From Gammaproteobacteria bacterium (GTDB lineage: Bacteria > Pseudomonadota > Gammaproteobacteria > DSM-16500), in NCBI GenBank assembly GCA_021324335.1, contig JAJPJH010000028.1, positions 1 to 64,000 on the forward strand: DNA of 64,000 nucleotides. The letters run 5' to 3'. This document shows positions 18,557-27,368 of this stretch, piece after piece (positions within the stretch are counted from its first letter, which is position 1; each line of letters starts with the position of its first letter). The notes under the pieces are model-generated. The model was given only the letters and a program-made list of their open reading frames with translations, ran no database searches and had not been told where the DNA came from. The translations under genes were made by a program, and so were the position numbers.

Positions 18557-18949
18557 ATGAGCACGGAGAATAAAGACATGAAATACCGTCGCTTTTCACC
18601 TCACTTTATTATTAAAAACGGCATTCATGGCCTCGGTGTATTTACGACAGCGGATATAAAAAAAGGGAAAATTTTATTTAAATTGAAGGGAAAAATTCTC
18701 GATTTTCCAACGCGGACTTCTATCCAAATCGGCAAATACCAACATATCGAAGATCAAATTGGTGCTCATATGAATCATAGCTGCCAACCGAATGCCAAAT
18801 TGTATAAACGATCACATACATTTAAGAGCACAAAAAATATCAAAAAAGGCGAAGAAATCACATTCAATTATAATCAAAATGAAGATAAATTAGCTGCACC
18901 TTTTACATGCGCATGCTGTGGAAGAAAAATCAGAGGGCGAAAAAATTAA
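18557..18949 (+). CDS. Small SET-domain protein
   Basis: A 130-residue protein consisting of little more than a SET domain (lysine methyltransferase fold). GIHGLGVFTTADIKKG starts the domain, GAHMNHSCQPNA carries the NHSC cofactor/knot motif (73–76), and GEEITFNYN (98–106) carries the catalytic tyrosine region. A post-SET-like cluster FTCACCGRKIRG follows, with Cys 118, 120 and 121 but no Cys in the usual final position before RG. SET proteins are scarce in bacteria and in Legionella and Chlamydia can act on host histones. Whether this one is secreted is unknown. Its 3' end overlaps the convergent ankyrin gene by four bases. Confidence 0.88.
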   Translation: MSTENKDMKYRRFSPHFIIKNGIHGLGVFTTADIKKGKILFKLKGKILDFPTRTSIQIGKYQHIEDQIGAHMNHSCQPNAKLYKRSHTFKSTKNIKKGEEITFNYNQNEDKLAAPFTCACCGRKIRGRKN

Positions 18950-21900
18950 TATTCCCCAAAACGTTTTCTTCCCCACCGAGCAATTTTATTTTTCTCCTGA
19001 GTTAATGACTGACATGCAGCAATTTTATTATTTTGAATTTTCTTCCAAATATCCCAGGATTTATGGAAAAATCGAATACTAAAGCTCGTTTTAGCTTTTA
19101 AAATTTCTTTTAATTTAAGCAAATCCTGCTCGTGAGACGTACTCGCTGTTTTTACCGGTTGATTTAATTTTAATTCCAAAATTTTGTTTTTGGCATGCTT
19201 GAGTAAATGAGGCTCTAGATCTTGCCAATTCCTTTGATGAACAGGCTTACTAACACCGCTCTTATTTTTGAAGACACTCCTCAATGAGGAAGCTTTTAAG
19301 TTATTTAAAATACCAATCACTTCCTCCTGATTCGGAGCTTCGGATATCTTCTTAAAGAAAAAGAAAAGACCTGCTTTATCTTTAACATGTGACGAAGAAG
19401 TTGGTAGTTTAATAGAACTAGCAGAATTAAAATATTTCACCATTCCTGGATTAGTAGCCTGTTCAATGAATTGTAAAGCAAGCATGAATTGCTGCTGATG
19501 GACAAGCATTTCAATAAACTTGGCTTTTTTATCCTCAGTAGACAAGCGATTGAGTAACGATGGTTTCATCTTTAGGATATTCGAGGATAATAATCTAGCC
19601 GCTGCTTCCCAGTAATTGGATTCAATCAAATTAAGGAGGGTTGTTTCTATTGTGGAGATATCAAAAGAATCTAGTAAGCGGTCTATATTTTCCATCTTCC
19701 TGATTAAAGCAGATACCGCACCCCAAGAATTTTTCATTATCGCCACTTGGAGGGGGATCTGGTGCGCCTTATTTTTTGCCCACGGGCTTACTCCTAATCC
19801 CAAAAGCCTATTGATCATGTCAACCTTGTTATATTGAGCAGCAAGATGCATAGCTTCACCCTCTACCGCCTTCAAGAGGCCATCTGCTTTTACGTCTGGT
19901 CGGCTCTGTAGTAAATAGCCTAGGAAAGAGCAAGCAAGACTATTTTGCTTTACTTTTCTTAAATGAAGAAGAATCTGATTGAAGGCTGAGGCTGGGATAG
20001 CCCAGCGAGTATCCTCAGAAAGCAAGAGGAACAGAAAACTCCAGTCATTATTTTTACCAGCTTGCTCTAAAGTATAATCTAACTTATAGCCTTTACCCAT
20101 TTTGAAGATACTAATAGCGGTCTGCCATTGCTTATTTTCAATAGCCACATCTAATATAGTTTGTCGATGCTCATTTTCTTCTTCGGCAATCCCAGGATTG
20201 TGAGCTAAAACTTCTTCAATAACATCCTGATAACCATACATAGCGGCATAATGTAATGCATTATTGCCTGTCGCCGGGTCTACTAATAGCATCATTTCTT
20301 TATCCCGAACACGAGCGAGAAATTTTAAAAGTCTCCTATACTGACCACCTCGTGATAAATCTAGCCATACCTGCCCGAGATGGTCACTTCGTTCACTGTT
20401 AATACTAGACAAGATAGTGTCAGTCGCTTGTTGGTAATGGCGCTCAATAACAAATTGTAAAATGGTTTTGCCATTCCCAATTTGCAGAAAAGGATCCGCT
20501 CCTAGTTGAATAAGCTGAATTATTAACGCCTCTTGGCCATGTTGTGTTGCAAATTGCTGATCGCTTGTCAACTGACGTAGAAGATAGTCTAACTCACTAG
20601 GGAATATCTGTTTTAATAATGCCCCATCTTGGTAATTTAAAATTGCTTTAAAAACATCCCATGCTTTTTGATCTGCTACAAGCTGTAAAGGGGTGTGGCC
20701 TTCATTTTGAATAGAAAATGCTCCTAATTCTAGCAAGCGATTGAGCAATTTAACATTTTCTCCTTCTCGGGCTTTCTTAATTGCCAATTTCCATACGTCT
20801 AACATATTTCTTAGATTTTTTATCTCTTCAGACGTGAGAGTCTCATCTAATAATAATTGTTTAATAGATTTGTCATCGGAATAAATGGGAAGAAGCGTCA
20901 AATTCTTTTTATCTTTTAGGATTCGTTCTAAATTTTCCCTAGCGGCAGTATAGTTTGATTCACAGATGACACGGTAATCACTTACCAAATCATTCCAATC
21001 AGCATTGTTGAGTATATCTTCTAAATGACGTGCAGCGACCTCCACACAAGTTATAACATCTGGGTCCTTTCCTTCTAAAACATTCCAAATCATTCCCAGA
21101 TTATATTTATACCATTTATTCGCTTTATTGTATCCTGTGCGAGGAGTTTCTAGACGGAATAAGGCTTTTTTTGTGATGGGATCTAATTGTTTTAAATAAG
21201 CTCTAAATATATCTATTGCATCATAAGCGGGTTGGCTCGCTTTGTCATGCGTACCTGAGCCGTTGCTAACACCCCCTCCCCGCAATCCTTCAATAAGATT
21301 AATTAAAGCACCTTTAGGATCTTGAAATTCACTGAATCGTTTATAGCTTTCATAAAAATCTTTCGCCTCTTGGGAAGAATCGATTAAGCGTTTCAAATCC
21401 AGATCAGAAATAAAATTCTTAGTTACATTATTAAGATCATTCGAACCTGCATTAAAAGGATTAATCTTGCCATTGGTATTGATGAGGCCATTCTTATCAA
21501 TATAGTTTAAAAGTATGTTAACTGGTAATCCATATTGGTTATCTTCACTCAAAATAAAATGTCCCAAGGGATATTCTTGTAGATCATTACAAGCGACATC
21601 TTCTGTTTCTCGAATGGGCATGAGAAGCTGATAAGGGTGTTTGTTAGTTATTGGTGAAAGATGCATTGCTATTTCTAAGCAGAGTGCATTCAATTCAGAA
21701 AGATCGTGGCAATAGAGTAAGTTAGTCTCTAAAATTCGCTGGCCGCGCCAAGCTAAAAATTGTTCTAGTTTTTCAATCATCGCGCTTTCAGTATCTGCTG
21801 CAATGACACCACGAAGACGCGTGAGAGAGGATTTTAAATCATCAATATGAAACCAGGTTGAAAGAGAATTACTAAAAGATAGCAGTAATTTCTTATACGC

Positions 21901-21984
21901 CGTATAGAGTTGTTCACATTTAAGACGAAGATTCATCTTCTCTAATGGTAGTAGGGTAATATTTTCTTCTACGTGACTTTGCAT
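18946..21984 (-). CDS. Ankyrin-repeat protein, 1012 residues
   Basis: A large, mainly helical protein. Ankyrin-type repeats are clear in the middle: EGHTPLQLVADQ, GNGKTILQFVIERHY, TGNNALHYAAMYGYQDVIEEVL, RQTILDVAIENKQW, GEAMHLAAQYNKVDMINRLLGLGVSPW and HQIPLQVAIMKNSW, spanning about residues 415–760. The N-terminal 400 residues and the C-terminal 250 (basic, ending ARWGRKRFGEY) show no known domain. Ankyrin proteins of this size are common among intracellular gammaproteobacteria and often secreted into the host; secretion here is inferred. GAGGAAAA precedes the ATG, and a long dyad lies just upstream of it. Confidence 0.9.
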   Translation of the reverse strand: MQSHVEENITLLPLEKMNLRLKCEQLYTAYKKLLLSFSNSLSTWFHIDDLKSSLTRLRGVIAADTESAMIEKLEQFLAWRGQRILETNLLYCHDLSELNALCLEIAMHLSPITNKHPYQLLMPIRETEDVACNDLQEYPLGHFILSEDNQYGLPVNILLNYIDKNGLINTNGKINPFNAGSNDLNNVTKNFISDLDLKRLIDSSQEAKDFYESYKRFSEFQDPKGALINLIEGLRGGGVSNGSGTHDKASQPAYDAIDIFRAYLKQLDPITKKALFRLETPRTGYNKANKWYKYNLGMIWNVLEGKDPDVITCVEVAARHLEDILNNADWNDLVSDYRVICESNYTAARENLERILKDKKNLTLLPIYSDDKSIKQLLLDETLTSEEIKNLRNMLDVWKLAIKKAREGENVKLLNRLLELGAFSIQNEGHTPLQLVADQKAWDVFKAILNYQDGALLKQIFPSELDYLLRQLTSDQQFATQHGQEALIIQLIQLGADPFLQIGNGKTILQFVIERHYQQATDTILSSINSERSDHLGQVWLDLSRGGQYRRLLKFLARVRDKEMMLLVDPATGNNALHYAAMYGYQDVIEEVLAHNPGIAEEENEHRQTILDVAIENKQWQTAISIFKMGKGYKLDYTLEQAGKNNDWSFLFLLLSEDTRWAIPASAFNQILLHLRKVKQNSLACSFLGYLLQSRPDVKADGLLKAVEGEAMHLAAQYNKVDMINRLLGLGVSPWAKNKAHQIPLQVAIMKNSWGAVSALIRKMENIDRLLDSFDISTIETTLLNLIESNYWEAAARLLSSNILKMKPSLLNRLSTEDKKAKFIEMLVHQQQFMLALQFIEQATNPGMVKYFNSASSIKLPTSSSHVKDKAGLFFFFKKISEAPNQEEVIGILNNLKASSLRSVFKNKSGVSKPVHQRNWQDLEPHLLKHAKNKILELKLNQPVKTASTSHEQDLLKLKEILKAKTSFSIRFFHKSWDIWKKIQNNKIAACQSLTQEKNKIARWGRKRFGEY

Positions 21985-21998
21985 ATTATGTTTTCCTC

Positions 21999-22029
21999 AC
22001 TAAGAAGGATGTTCCGACATCCTCTTAGT
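21999..22029. promoter_or_regulatory. Long dyad between FKBP stop and ankyrin ribosome-binding site
   Basis: ACTAAGAAGGATGT and ACATCCTCTTAGT form an almost perfect 13-bp stem around a four-base loop. There is no T-run on either strand, so a classical terminator is unlikely. On the ankyrin-gene transcript the hairpin would end about three bases before the GAGG ribosome-binding site. It could attenuate, stabilise or block initiation. Confidence 0.55.
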
Positions 22030-22062
22030 AAGGCAAGATACTATAAATGGCTTAACAAAATC

Positions 22063-22575
22063 TTATTGCTTCTTCGCATCCAATAACTGTACTTTAAAAA
22101 TAAGCGTTTCATTCGGGCCAATTGCCGGCGGTGCACCTTGTTCACCGTAAGCTAAGGTAGGCGGAATATAGAGTTCCCACGTTGATCCTACTTTCATTAA
22201 TTTCAGTGCTTCCACCCACCCTGGAATCACCCCCATTACCGGAAAGGTAGCTGGCTCGCCGCGTTTATAAGAACTATCGAATTCCGTACCATTAATTAAT
22301 TTCCCCGAATAATGCACGGTCACCACATCATTTTCCGTCGGCTGCGCACCTTTACCTTCGATGAGGATTTTATATTGTAATCCATCAGGCAATGTCACTA
22401 CGCCTGGTTTATTTTTATTAGCAGCTAAGAATGCTTCACCTGCTAATTGATTTTTTGTTGCGATCGATTGAGATTGCATTTGTTTCTCCATTGAGGATGT
22501 CGTTTGATTATCGACTGCATACACATTGGCACTTATTAAACCAAGACTTAACATGATAATGGCTGATCGTTTCAT
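22063..22575 (-). CDS. FKBP-type peptidyl-prolyl cis–trans isomerase, exported
   Basis: A 170-residue precursor with a Sec signal peptide (about 1–20, ending SANVYA). A short helical linker leads to one FKBP domain from about residue 60, with [50 protein letters not shown] and [14 protein letters not shown]. It catalyses proline isomerisation in the periplasm or at the outer surface. It lacks most of the long dimerisation helix of Legionella Mip, so it is a short Mip/FkpA-like member. It follows the TonB-like gene by about 20 bp on the same strand and probably shares its operon. Confidence 0.93.
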   Translation of the reverse strand: MKRSAIIMLSLGLISANVYAVDNQTTSSMEKQMQSQSIATKNQLAGEAFLAANKNKPGVVTLPDGLQYKILIEGKGAQPTENDVVTVHYSGKLINGTEFDSSYKRGEPATFPVMGVIPGWVEALKLMKVGSTWELYIPPTLAYGEQGAPPAIGPNETLIFKVQLLDAKKQ

Positions 22576-22596
22576 TTGCGTTTCCTTCTTACATGA

Positions 22597-23241
22597 TTAT
22601 CCAAAAATAATACCTACTACTAACGATTTTGGCTGATTGAGATAAAGATTGACATTTTTTACCGGTGACATGGCATTAGCAGCAGCAAGTGCTGCATTAT
22701 CCAATACTTGTGCTGAGCTGGATTTGACTAATTGCACATTGGTCACGTGTCCATCAGGATAAACTGTAAAGCCGATGAGGACAACACCTCTGAGATTAAA
22801 ATCCACCGCAATTTTAGGATAAGCAAGATGAGCCGATAGCGCTTTGCCAAGTAACACTAATAACGGTTTATTGACATTTTTATCACCAATTAAATGGACA
22901 GGATTTTCATCGCTGGAAATCTTCACGACATTTGGTTGATTGGAGGCTTGTGATGAACTCGAGGTACTTAACGTATTCGGCGCTGGTTTTTCTATCCCTT
23001 CTTTCTGAGGCTCTTCTTTCGGAGGCGGATTTGCCTTCTGTGCAGTTTGTTGAAGAGCAGGTGCCGCGGTATTGGTTTCGTGATAAACATAAGAATTAAT
23101 ATTTAATTCCGGCCCTTTTTCTTGCTCAAAAGTGCGCGCGGGCAGCCAAATAAAAGAAAAATTTAACAATAAAAGAATATGGCAAAGTAAGACTAGCCAA
23201 ACGCTATGTCGTTGTATTACTTGTTTTATTCTCTGCTGCAT
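22597..23241 (-). CDS. TonB-like energy transducer
   Basis: A 214-residue protein with one N-terminal membrane anchor (VWLVLLCHILLLLNFSFIWLP), a proline/glutamine-rich spacer (ANPPPKEEPQKEG) and a TonB C-terminal-type domain at about residues 120–214. There LAYPKIAVDFNLRGVVLIGFTVYPDGHVTNVQLVKSS is typical, with LDNAALAA further on. It would span the periplasm and pass energy or contact outer-membrane proteins. ExbB/ExbD partners are not in this window. It lies just upstream of the FKBP gene. Confidence 0.88.
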   Translation of the reverse strand: MQQRIKQVIQRHSVWLVLLCHILLLLNFSFIWLPARTFEQEKGPELNINSYVYHETNTAAPALQQTAQKANPPPKEEPQKEGIEKPAPNTLSTSSSSQASNQPNVVKISSDENPVHLIGDKNVNKPLLVLLGKALSAHLAYPKIAVDFNLRGVVLIGFTVYPDGHVTNVQLVKSSSAQVLDNAALAAANAMSPVKNVNLYLNQPKSLVVGIIFG

Positions 23242-23322
23242 GGCCTTTTATTTCTGCGAAGTAACGAGCCCACTATACCATGTGTTAAAATAATTAGGAT
23301 AGAAGGAAAAAGGGTACGGATC

Positions 23323-23904
23323 ATGCATACTACCCAAGAATTTATCGGGATTATTGCGGGTATACTTTCCATCGCCGGCTATGTTCCTTATATCATTAGC
23401 ATTCTCAGAGGTAAAACTCGCCCCAATCGCGCATCCTGGTTAATTTGGACAATCGTAGGCGGCCTGCTGGCTTTCTCTTTTATGGCTACGGGTGATAAAA
23501 AAGCGATCTGGGTGCCATTAGGTTATTTTATCGGCCCTTTTATTACTGCATTGTTATCAATCCGATATGGTTATTCAATTTGGAGCACGCTAGATACTGC
23601 TTGTGTCCTTGTCGCTGCACTCAGCGTTATTCCCTGGTTTTTTTCTCATAATGCAAACGTGACACTCCTCATTAATATCGCCATTGATATGACAGGCGCG
23701 ATTCCAACCGTTATCAAATCGTATCATGAACCAGAGACAGAAGATTTCACTGCATGGCTGATTTTTTTTGCTGCCAATACATTAGAATTATTCGCTATTA
23801 CATCTTGGAATATCGCCGCTATTTATCCGATTTATTTATTCTTCTTAGCAGGATCGATTGTAATCTTTACCTTAAAAGGCAAATTAAAATCTCATAATGA
23901 TTAG
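23323..23904 (+). CDS. PQ-loop-like multispanning membrane protein
   Basis: A 193-residue protein with about seven hydrophobic helices. It has an internally repeated pattern resembling PQ-loop/SWEET-type carriers: IAGYVPYIISILRGKTRPNRASWLIW in the first half and TGAIPTVIKSYHEPETEDFTAWLIF in the second. No substrate can be named. A longer frame starts at 23206 inside the divergent TonB-like gene, but the ATG at 23323 begins at a sensible N-terminus and has purine-rich AGAAGGAAAAAGGG upstream. Its end overlaps the convergent LysR gene by four bases. Confidence 0.8.
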   Translation: MHTTQEFIGIIAGILSIAGYVPYIISILRGKTRPNRASWLIWTIVGGLLAFSFMATGDKKAIWVPLGYFIGPFITALLSIRYGYSIWSTLDTACVLVAALSVIPWFFSHNANVTLLINIAIDMTGAIPTVIKSYHEPETEDFTAWLIFFAANTLELFAITSWNIAAIYPIYLFFLAGSIVIFTLKGKLKSHND

Positions 23905-24848
23905 CCCGAAACTTTTTTCGTACAGCATTCTAGTTGTGTGCTAATAAATTCTAATAATAAGCGAGTACGTTGAGGGAGCGCTTTTTGCTGTGCATAAAAC
24001 GCATAAACATTCATGGTACCCCAATCATAATCCGTCAAAATGGGGCGCACTTCTTTATTTTCTACTGCTTGTTGCATAGGCCATACAAGAAAACGTCCAA
24101 TGCCTAAACCTGCCTTGCAAGCTGTGATACTAATTTCTATATCGTTACAATTAAATTTAGGTCTGATAATGACACTGTCCTGTTTGCCTTTATAGCTATA
24201 AGACCAGGTGTGATGTTCGGGTAAATGAACTTTATCCGTATAACCAATAATGGCATGTTTTTCTAATTCTTCGACGGATCGAGGTTCTCCATAACGGTAT
24301 AGATAATCGCTACTGGCATATAATCCAAGGGTAGACGGGAATAATAATTTGGCATGCAAACTACTATCTGCAAGGGTAGCATTATTATGAACATAGCCTA
24401 CGCCACGAATGATCAAATCTAAATTTTCTTTGACGAGATCGAGGTACTCATTAGTCAATATCAAATCGATATGAATGTCCTCAAAATTTTGAAGGAATTT
24501 GGTAATAAGCGGCGCGATGCAATGCCTTCCCACGTAATGTGGGGCACTCAGGCGAATCGTACCTCGGGGTTTGGTTGATAAAGATTGGATAAGACTCACA
24601 GCTGAATTTAATTCTTGTTGAATACGGTAGGCATGTTCCCAGAATAGTTCGCCCTCAGGTGTTAAATGTAATTGGCGCGTGGTACGTACAATTAAAGCGA
24701 CGCCTAGTTGGGATTCCAATTGCGCAATACGGCGGCTGATCAGGCCGTTAGAGAGGCCTAAGTGCTTGGCTGCACGGGAAAAACTACCCTGCTGGACCAC
24801 AGCGGCAAAAATGGCAGTATCGTCTAAAAGGCTCATAATTATATCCAA
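23901..24848 (-). CDS. LysR-family transcriptional regulator
   Basis: A 315-residue LTTR. The N-terminal winged helix–turn–helix is clear (DDTAIFAAVVQQGSFSRAAKHLGLSNGLISRRIAQLESQLGVALIVRTTRQLHLTPEG), followed by the periplasmic-binding-like effector domain (PRGTIRLSAPHYVGR…). The form resembles the CrgA/DmlR-like subgroup. A second Met at residue 5 is an equally possible start. It is divergent from the orphan membrane gene at 24952, with a 103-bp AT-rich intergenic region, so that gene is a candidate target. The effector molecule is unknown. Confidence 0.92.
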   Translation of the reverse strand: MDIIMSLLDDTAIFAAVVQQGSFSRAAKHLGLSNGLISRRIAQLESQLGVALIVRTTRQLHLTPEGELFWEHAYRIQQELNSAVSLIQSLSTKPRGTIRLSAPHYVGRHCIAPLITKFLQNFEDIHIDLILTNEYLDLVKENLDLIIRGVGYVHNNATLADSSLHAKLLFPSTLGLYASSDYLYRYGEPRSVEELEKHAIIGYTDKVHLPEHHTWSYSYKGKQDSVIIRPKFNCNDIEISITACKAGLGIGRFLVWPMQQAVENKEVRPILTDYDWGTMNVYAFYAQQKALPQRTRLLLEFISTQLECCTKKVSG

Positions 24849-24951
24849 AAAGTAAAAGATGTTATTAAAAAATGGGTATTTTTTACTAAATGGTAATATA
24901 GCATAATGAGATCCATTAAAAACAGACTAACAGTAATACGAGGAAAAAATT

Positions 24952-25845
24952 ATGCTTACACATCAAAAAATCAATACATTAGAAATGAACTCCATGAGTG
25001 GGGCAGATAAAGCAGAGATAGCAGTCAATATTGGTGACTCTCTTAATCTTGGCGCTATTTTTTCCATGTTCTTCTCCGAAAAGACGATTCACTTTTTAGA
25101 ACAATTCGGAAAATTTGGTATGTTTCCAGCTGCAGCCATTGGAAGTATCGCAGAAGCTGGAATCGCCTGGTACAAGGTTAGAGAAGAGAAACTCAAAGCA
25201 AAACAAACTGGCATGCGAATGCCATTAGCGCCCGCAGTAGATGCGGTGATAAAGACCGCAAAAGCACTCGCTATTACAGCTGCGGTGGTACTCTCTTTTG
25301 TAGGATTTGCGGCGATATCACCGGTTATTTTTGCACTCACATTAACAACAATGACTGCGATTCATGCAGGCGCTGCCCTCTCTAATCTGGCCGCTGGTCG
25401 TTATCGAGAAGCATTTAATTCTGCCAAAGCTGCCTTTCTCTCTGCAGCAGCTACAGCAGCTGTAGTTGGAGTGATGTTGATTGGCGGTCCAATTGTGACG
25501 CTTGCAACAGCAGCCGTTGGTGTAGCAACTGCAGCGGCAGGAATCGTATTTGCTTTCCTGCGTGTTCGTTCAGCACTCAAAAAATTAAACCCCGCGAATG
25601 ATGGTAAAGGTCATTATGTACAAGTACCTGGAACAACTGCTGAATTAGGACGCGAAATTGGCATTAATAATAAGTGGAACAATTCACAGGAGATAATTCA
25701 GCAAGCTTCATCATCCCAATCATCACGGTCACCCTCTACATCACCATTACAAGCAAACTCATTGCATCGTACAAGGAGAACTAACAATACATCAGGAGAT
25801 GATTTATCCCCACCTGAAGTAAAAAAATTATCGCAACCTTTCTAA
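24952..25845 (+). CDS. Orphan membrane protein, paralogue A
   Basis: A 297-residue protein not matching a family I recognise. The N-terminus is hydrophilic, then comes LNLGAIFSMFFSEKTIHFLEQFGKFGMFPAAAIGSIAEAG. Alanine-rich hydrophobic helices follow at about residues 90–205 (ITAAVVLSFVGFAAISPVIFAL; ATAAVVGVMLIGGPIVTLATAAVGVATAAAGIVFAFL). A Ser/Thr/Asn-rich cytoplasmic-type tail ends the protein. The same layout, with shared blocks (FSMFFSE/FGMFFSE, AITAAVV, GGPIxTL), occurs in the next gene. It has an AGGAAAAAATT ribosome-binding region and ends at a strong terminator, so it is a single-gene unit. Confidence 0.82.
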   Translation: MLTHQKINTLEMNSMSGADKAEIAVNIGDSLNLGAIFSMFFSEKTIHFLEQFGKFGMFPAAAIGSIAEAGIAWYKVREEKLKAKQTGMRMPLAPAVDAVIKTAKALAITAAVVLSFVGFAAISPVIFALTLTTMTAIHAGAALSNLAAGRYREAFNSAKAAFLSAAATAAVVGVMLIGGPIVTLATAAVGVATAAAGIVFAFLRVRSALKKLNPANDGKGHYVQVPGTTAELGREIGINNKWNNSQEIIQQASSSQSSRSPSTSPLQANSLHRTRRTNNTSGDDLSPPEVKKLSQPF

Positions 25846-25857
25846 TATAATTTAATC

Positions 25858-25890
25858 ACCGCCATGCTAACAACATGGCGGTATTTTTTT
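25858..25890 (+). terminator. Rho-independent terminator after membrane paralogue A
   Basis: ACCGCCATG pairs with CATGGCGGT (nine bp) across a seven-base loop and is followed by ATTTTTTT. This is a textbook intrinsic terminator 12 bases after the stop codon. Confidence 0.93.
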
Positions 25891-25947
25891 ACGATCCTCC
25901 CCTATATAATGAGCCCTCTAAAGAAATCATGGTGAGTGGAATTTGTC

Positions 25948-26799
25948 ATGGCAGGGAAAAAGCTATCCTCTTCTTATATAGAACTCCAAAACTTAGATCA
26001 GCATTCCGATAATAAATTTCATAAAGCAGACACTATTGCCAACACCCTTAGCTCCCTCAATATGGCAGCTGTTTTTGGCATGTTCTTTTCCGAGGAAACA
26101 ACCCGGTTTCTTAATAATTGGGGAAGCCTTTGGATGTTCCCCTTGTTCGCGGCAGAAAGTATCCGGGTAGCCATTTTCGCGGGGCGAACAATGTGGAAGG
26201 AAAGAACCTTAGCATCTGTTTTCAATTTTTTTCTAAAATCCCTCTCCGCTATTGCCATCACCGCAGCCGTCGTATTTTGCTTCTTTCCTATTCTTGCCGC
26301 TTTGGCTGCACCCATTTTTGCTGGAGCGCTAGTAGCTGAAACGCTTATTTATGGCAGCGCAGCGTTATGCTACTCACTCGGCGCCCTTATTAACCCCCAA
26401 CATCGAAAAGAATATAAAAGTAAAGCAATCGATCACGGTATCACCGCATTTAATTCCTCTTTAGGGGCCACTGCTGTGATGGGGGCTTATATTATAGGTG
26501 GGCCTATTTTTACCCTCATTGGGGCAATAGCAGGGGTAGTAGCCGGAATCATGGGAGTGGGGATGGCACTTTCCCAGCTTTTCAAAAAACCTAGCAAGCA
26601 GCCCACTTCGCCTCAAGAACCAGGATTAACCGGGATAAATACGGGCGATATTTACAAACAAATAGGATGCACTCCTCATCCTTCACCAAGCCCAGCCCCT
26701 ATCCCTCCAACTTTAAATTCTCAGATAAATTCCCCGGTGGTCACACCCTCTTCTACCCCTGCTATCCTGCCAACCCTTTGCCCGCTACGAAGGAGTTAA
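25948..26799 (+). CDS. Orphan membrane protein, paralogue B
   Basis: A 283-residue protein parallel to its upstream neighbour: a hydrophilic start (SSYIELQNLDQHSD), then LNMAAVFGMFFSEETTRFLNNWGSLWMFPLFAAESIRVA. Three or four hydrophobic helices follow (AIAITAAVVFCFFPILAALAAP; GATAVMGAYIIGGPIFTLIGAIAGVVAGIMGVGMAL), and the proline/serine-rich tail (PHPSPSPAPIPP) is unlike that of paralogue A. A GTG at 25936 is possible, but the ATG at 25948 is preferred. Function unknown. A membrane-inserted effector is one idea, without proof. Its end overlaps the convergent gene by four bases. Confidence 0.8.
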   Translation: MAGKKLSSSYIELQNLDQHSDNKFHKADTIANTLSSLNMAAVFGMFFSEETTRFLNNWGSLWMFPLFAAESIRVAIFAGRTMWKERTLASVFNFFLKSLSAIAITAAVVFCFFPILAALAAPIFAGALVAETLIYGSAALCYSLGALINPQHRKEYKSKAIDHGITAFNSSLGATAVMGAYIIGGPIFTLIGAIAGVVAGIMGVGMALSQLFKKPSKQPTSPQEPGLTGINTGDIYKQIGCTPHPSPSPAPIPPTLNSQINSPVVTPSSTPAILPTLCPLRRS

Positions 26800-27287
26800 T
26801 ATCCCACTATCATCTGCCTCAACTTATCTCGACCCATCACGCGAGCAAGTTCGCTAAACACAATAAATATCAGAAATACAATTAATAACCACAATTCACA
26901 CGTCCAAAATTCCGGCGTCCCCAACTCAGCAAGGTGAAATTGATAAGCAATAATCCAATCATGCGATTGCGAATAAAGATGCAGAATATTATCGATATTC
27001 CAGAAAAGAAAAATAAAGAAATTATAAATAATCGATTTCCAGATAATATTATAAATAAGCGGCTTCTGCGGAAATAAATTAATGAACGGCATCGCATTCA
27101 CAATAATTAATATTTTACCTATCACGAGTGCACTAATCGTAATAGACAAATAAGTGAAATACCGAAAGCCGCTGGGTTTACACATTAAGCCCGACGTAAA
27201 AAAAATCAGTACAAAAGCGACCCAAAAATAAATGACAGCAGGAATGGTATGAATGGCTTCTTTTCGCAATTGCTGCAATATACGCAT
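26796..27287 (-). CDS. Hypothetical four-helix membrane protein
   Basis: A 163-residue protein with four hydrophobic helices (IPAVIYFWVAFVLIFFTSGL; YLSITISALVIGKILIIVNAMPFI; IIYNFFIFLFWNIDNILHLY; CELWLLIVFLIFIVFSELARVMG). The final basic segment DKLRQMIV is cytosolic by the positive-inside rule. I do not recognise the family. It is divergent from the RND operon and convergent with paralogue B. Confidence 0.78.
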   Translation of the reverse strand: MRILQQLRKEAIHTIPAVIYFWVAFVLIFFTSGLMCKPSGFRYFTYLSITISALVIGKILIIVNAMPFINLFPQKPLIYNIIWKSIIYNFFIFLFWNIDNILHLYSQSHDWIIAYQFHLAELGTPEFWTCELWLLIVFLIFIVFSELARVMGRDKLRQMIVGY

Positions 27288-27368
27288 AATTCATCCTTGC
27301 ATTTTTCCACCCCCTAACCTAACATAAATTTTGGCCTTTTATCAAAACCGCAGGATGCAGAATCGCTC

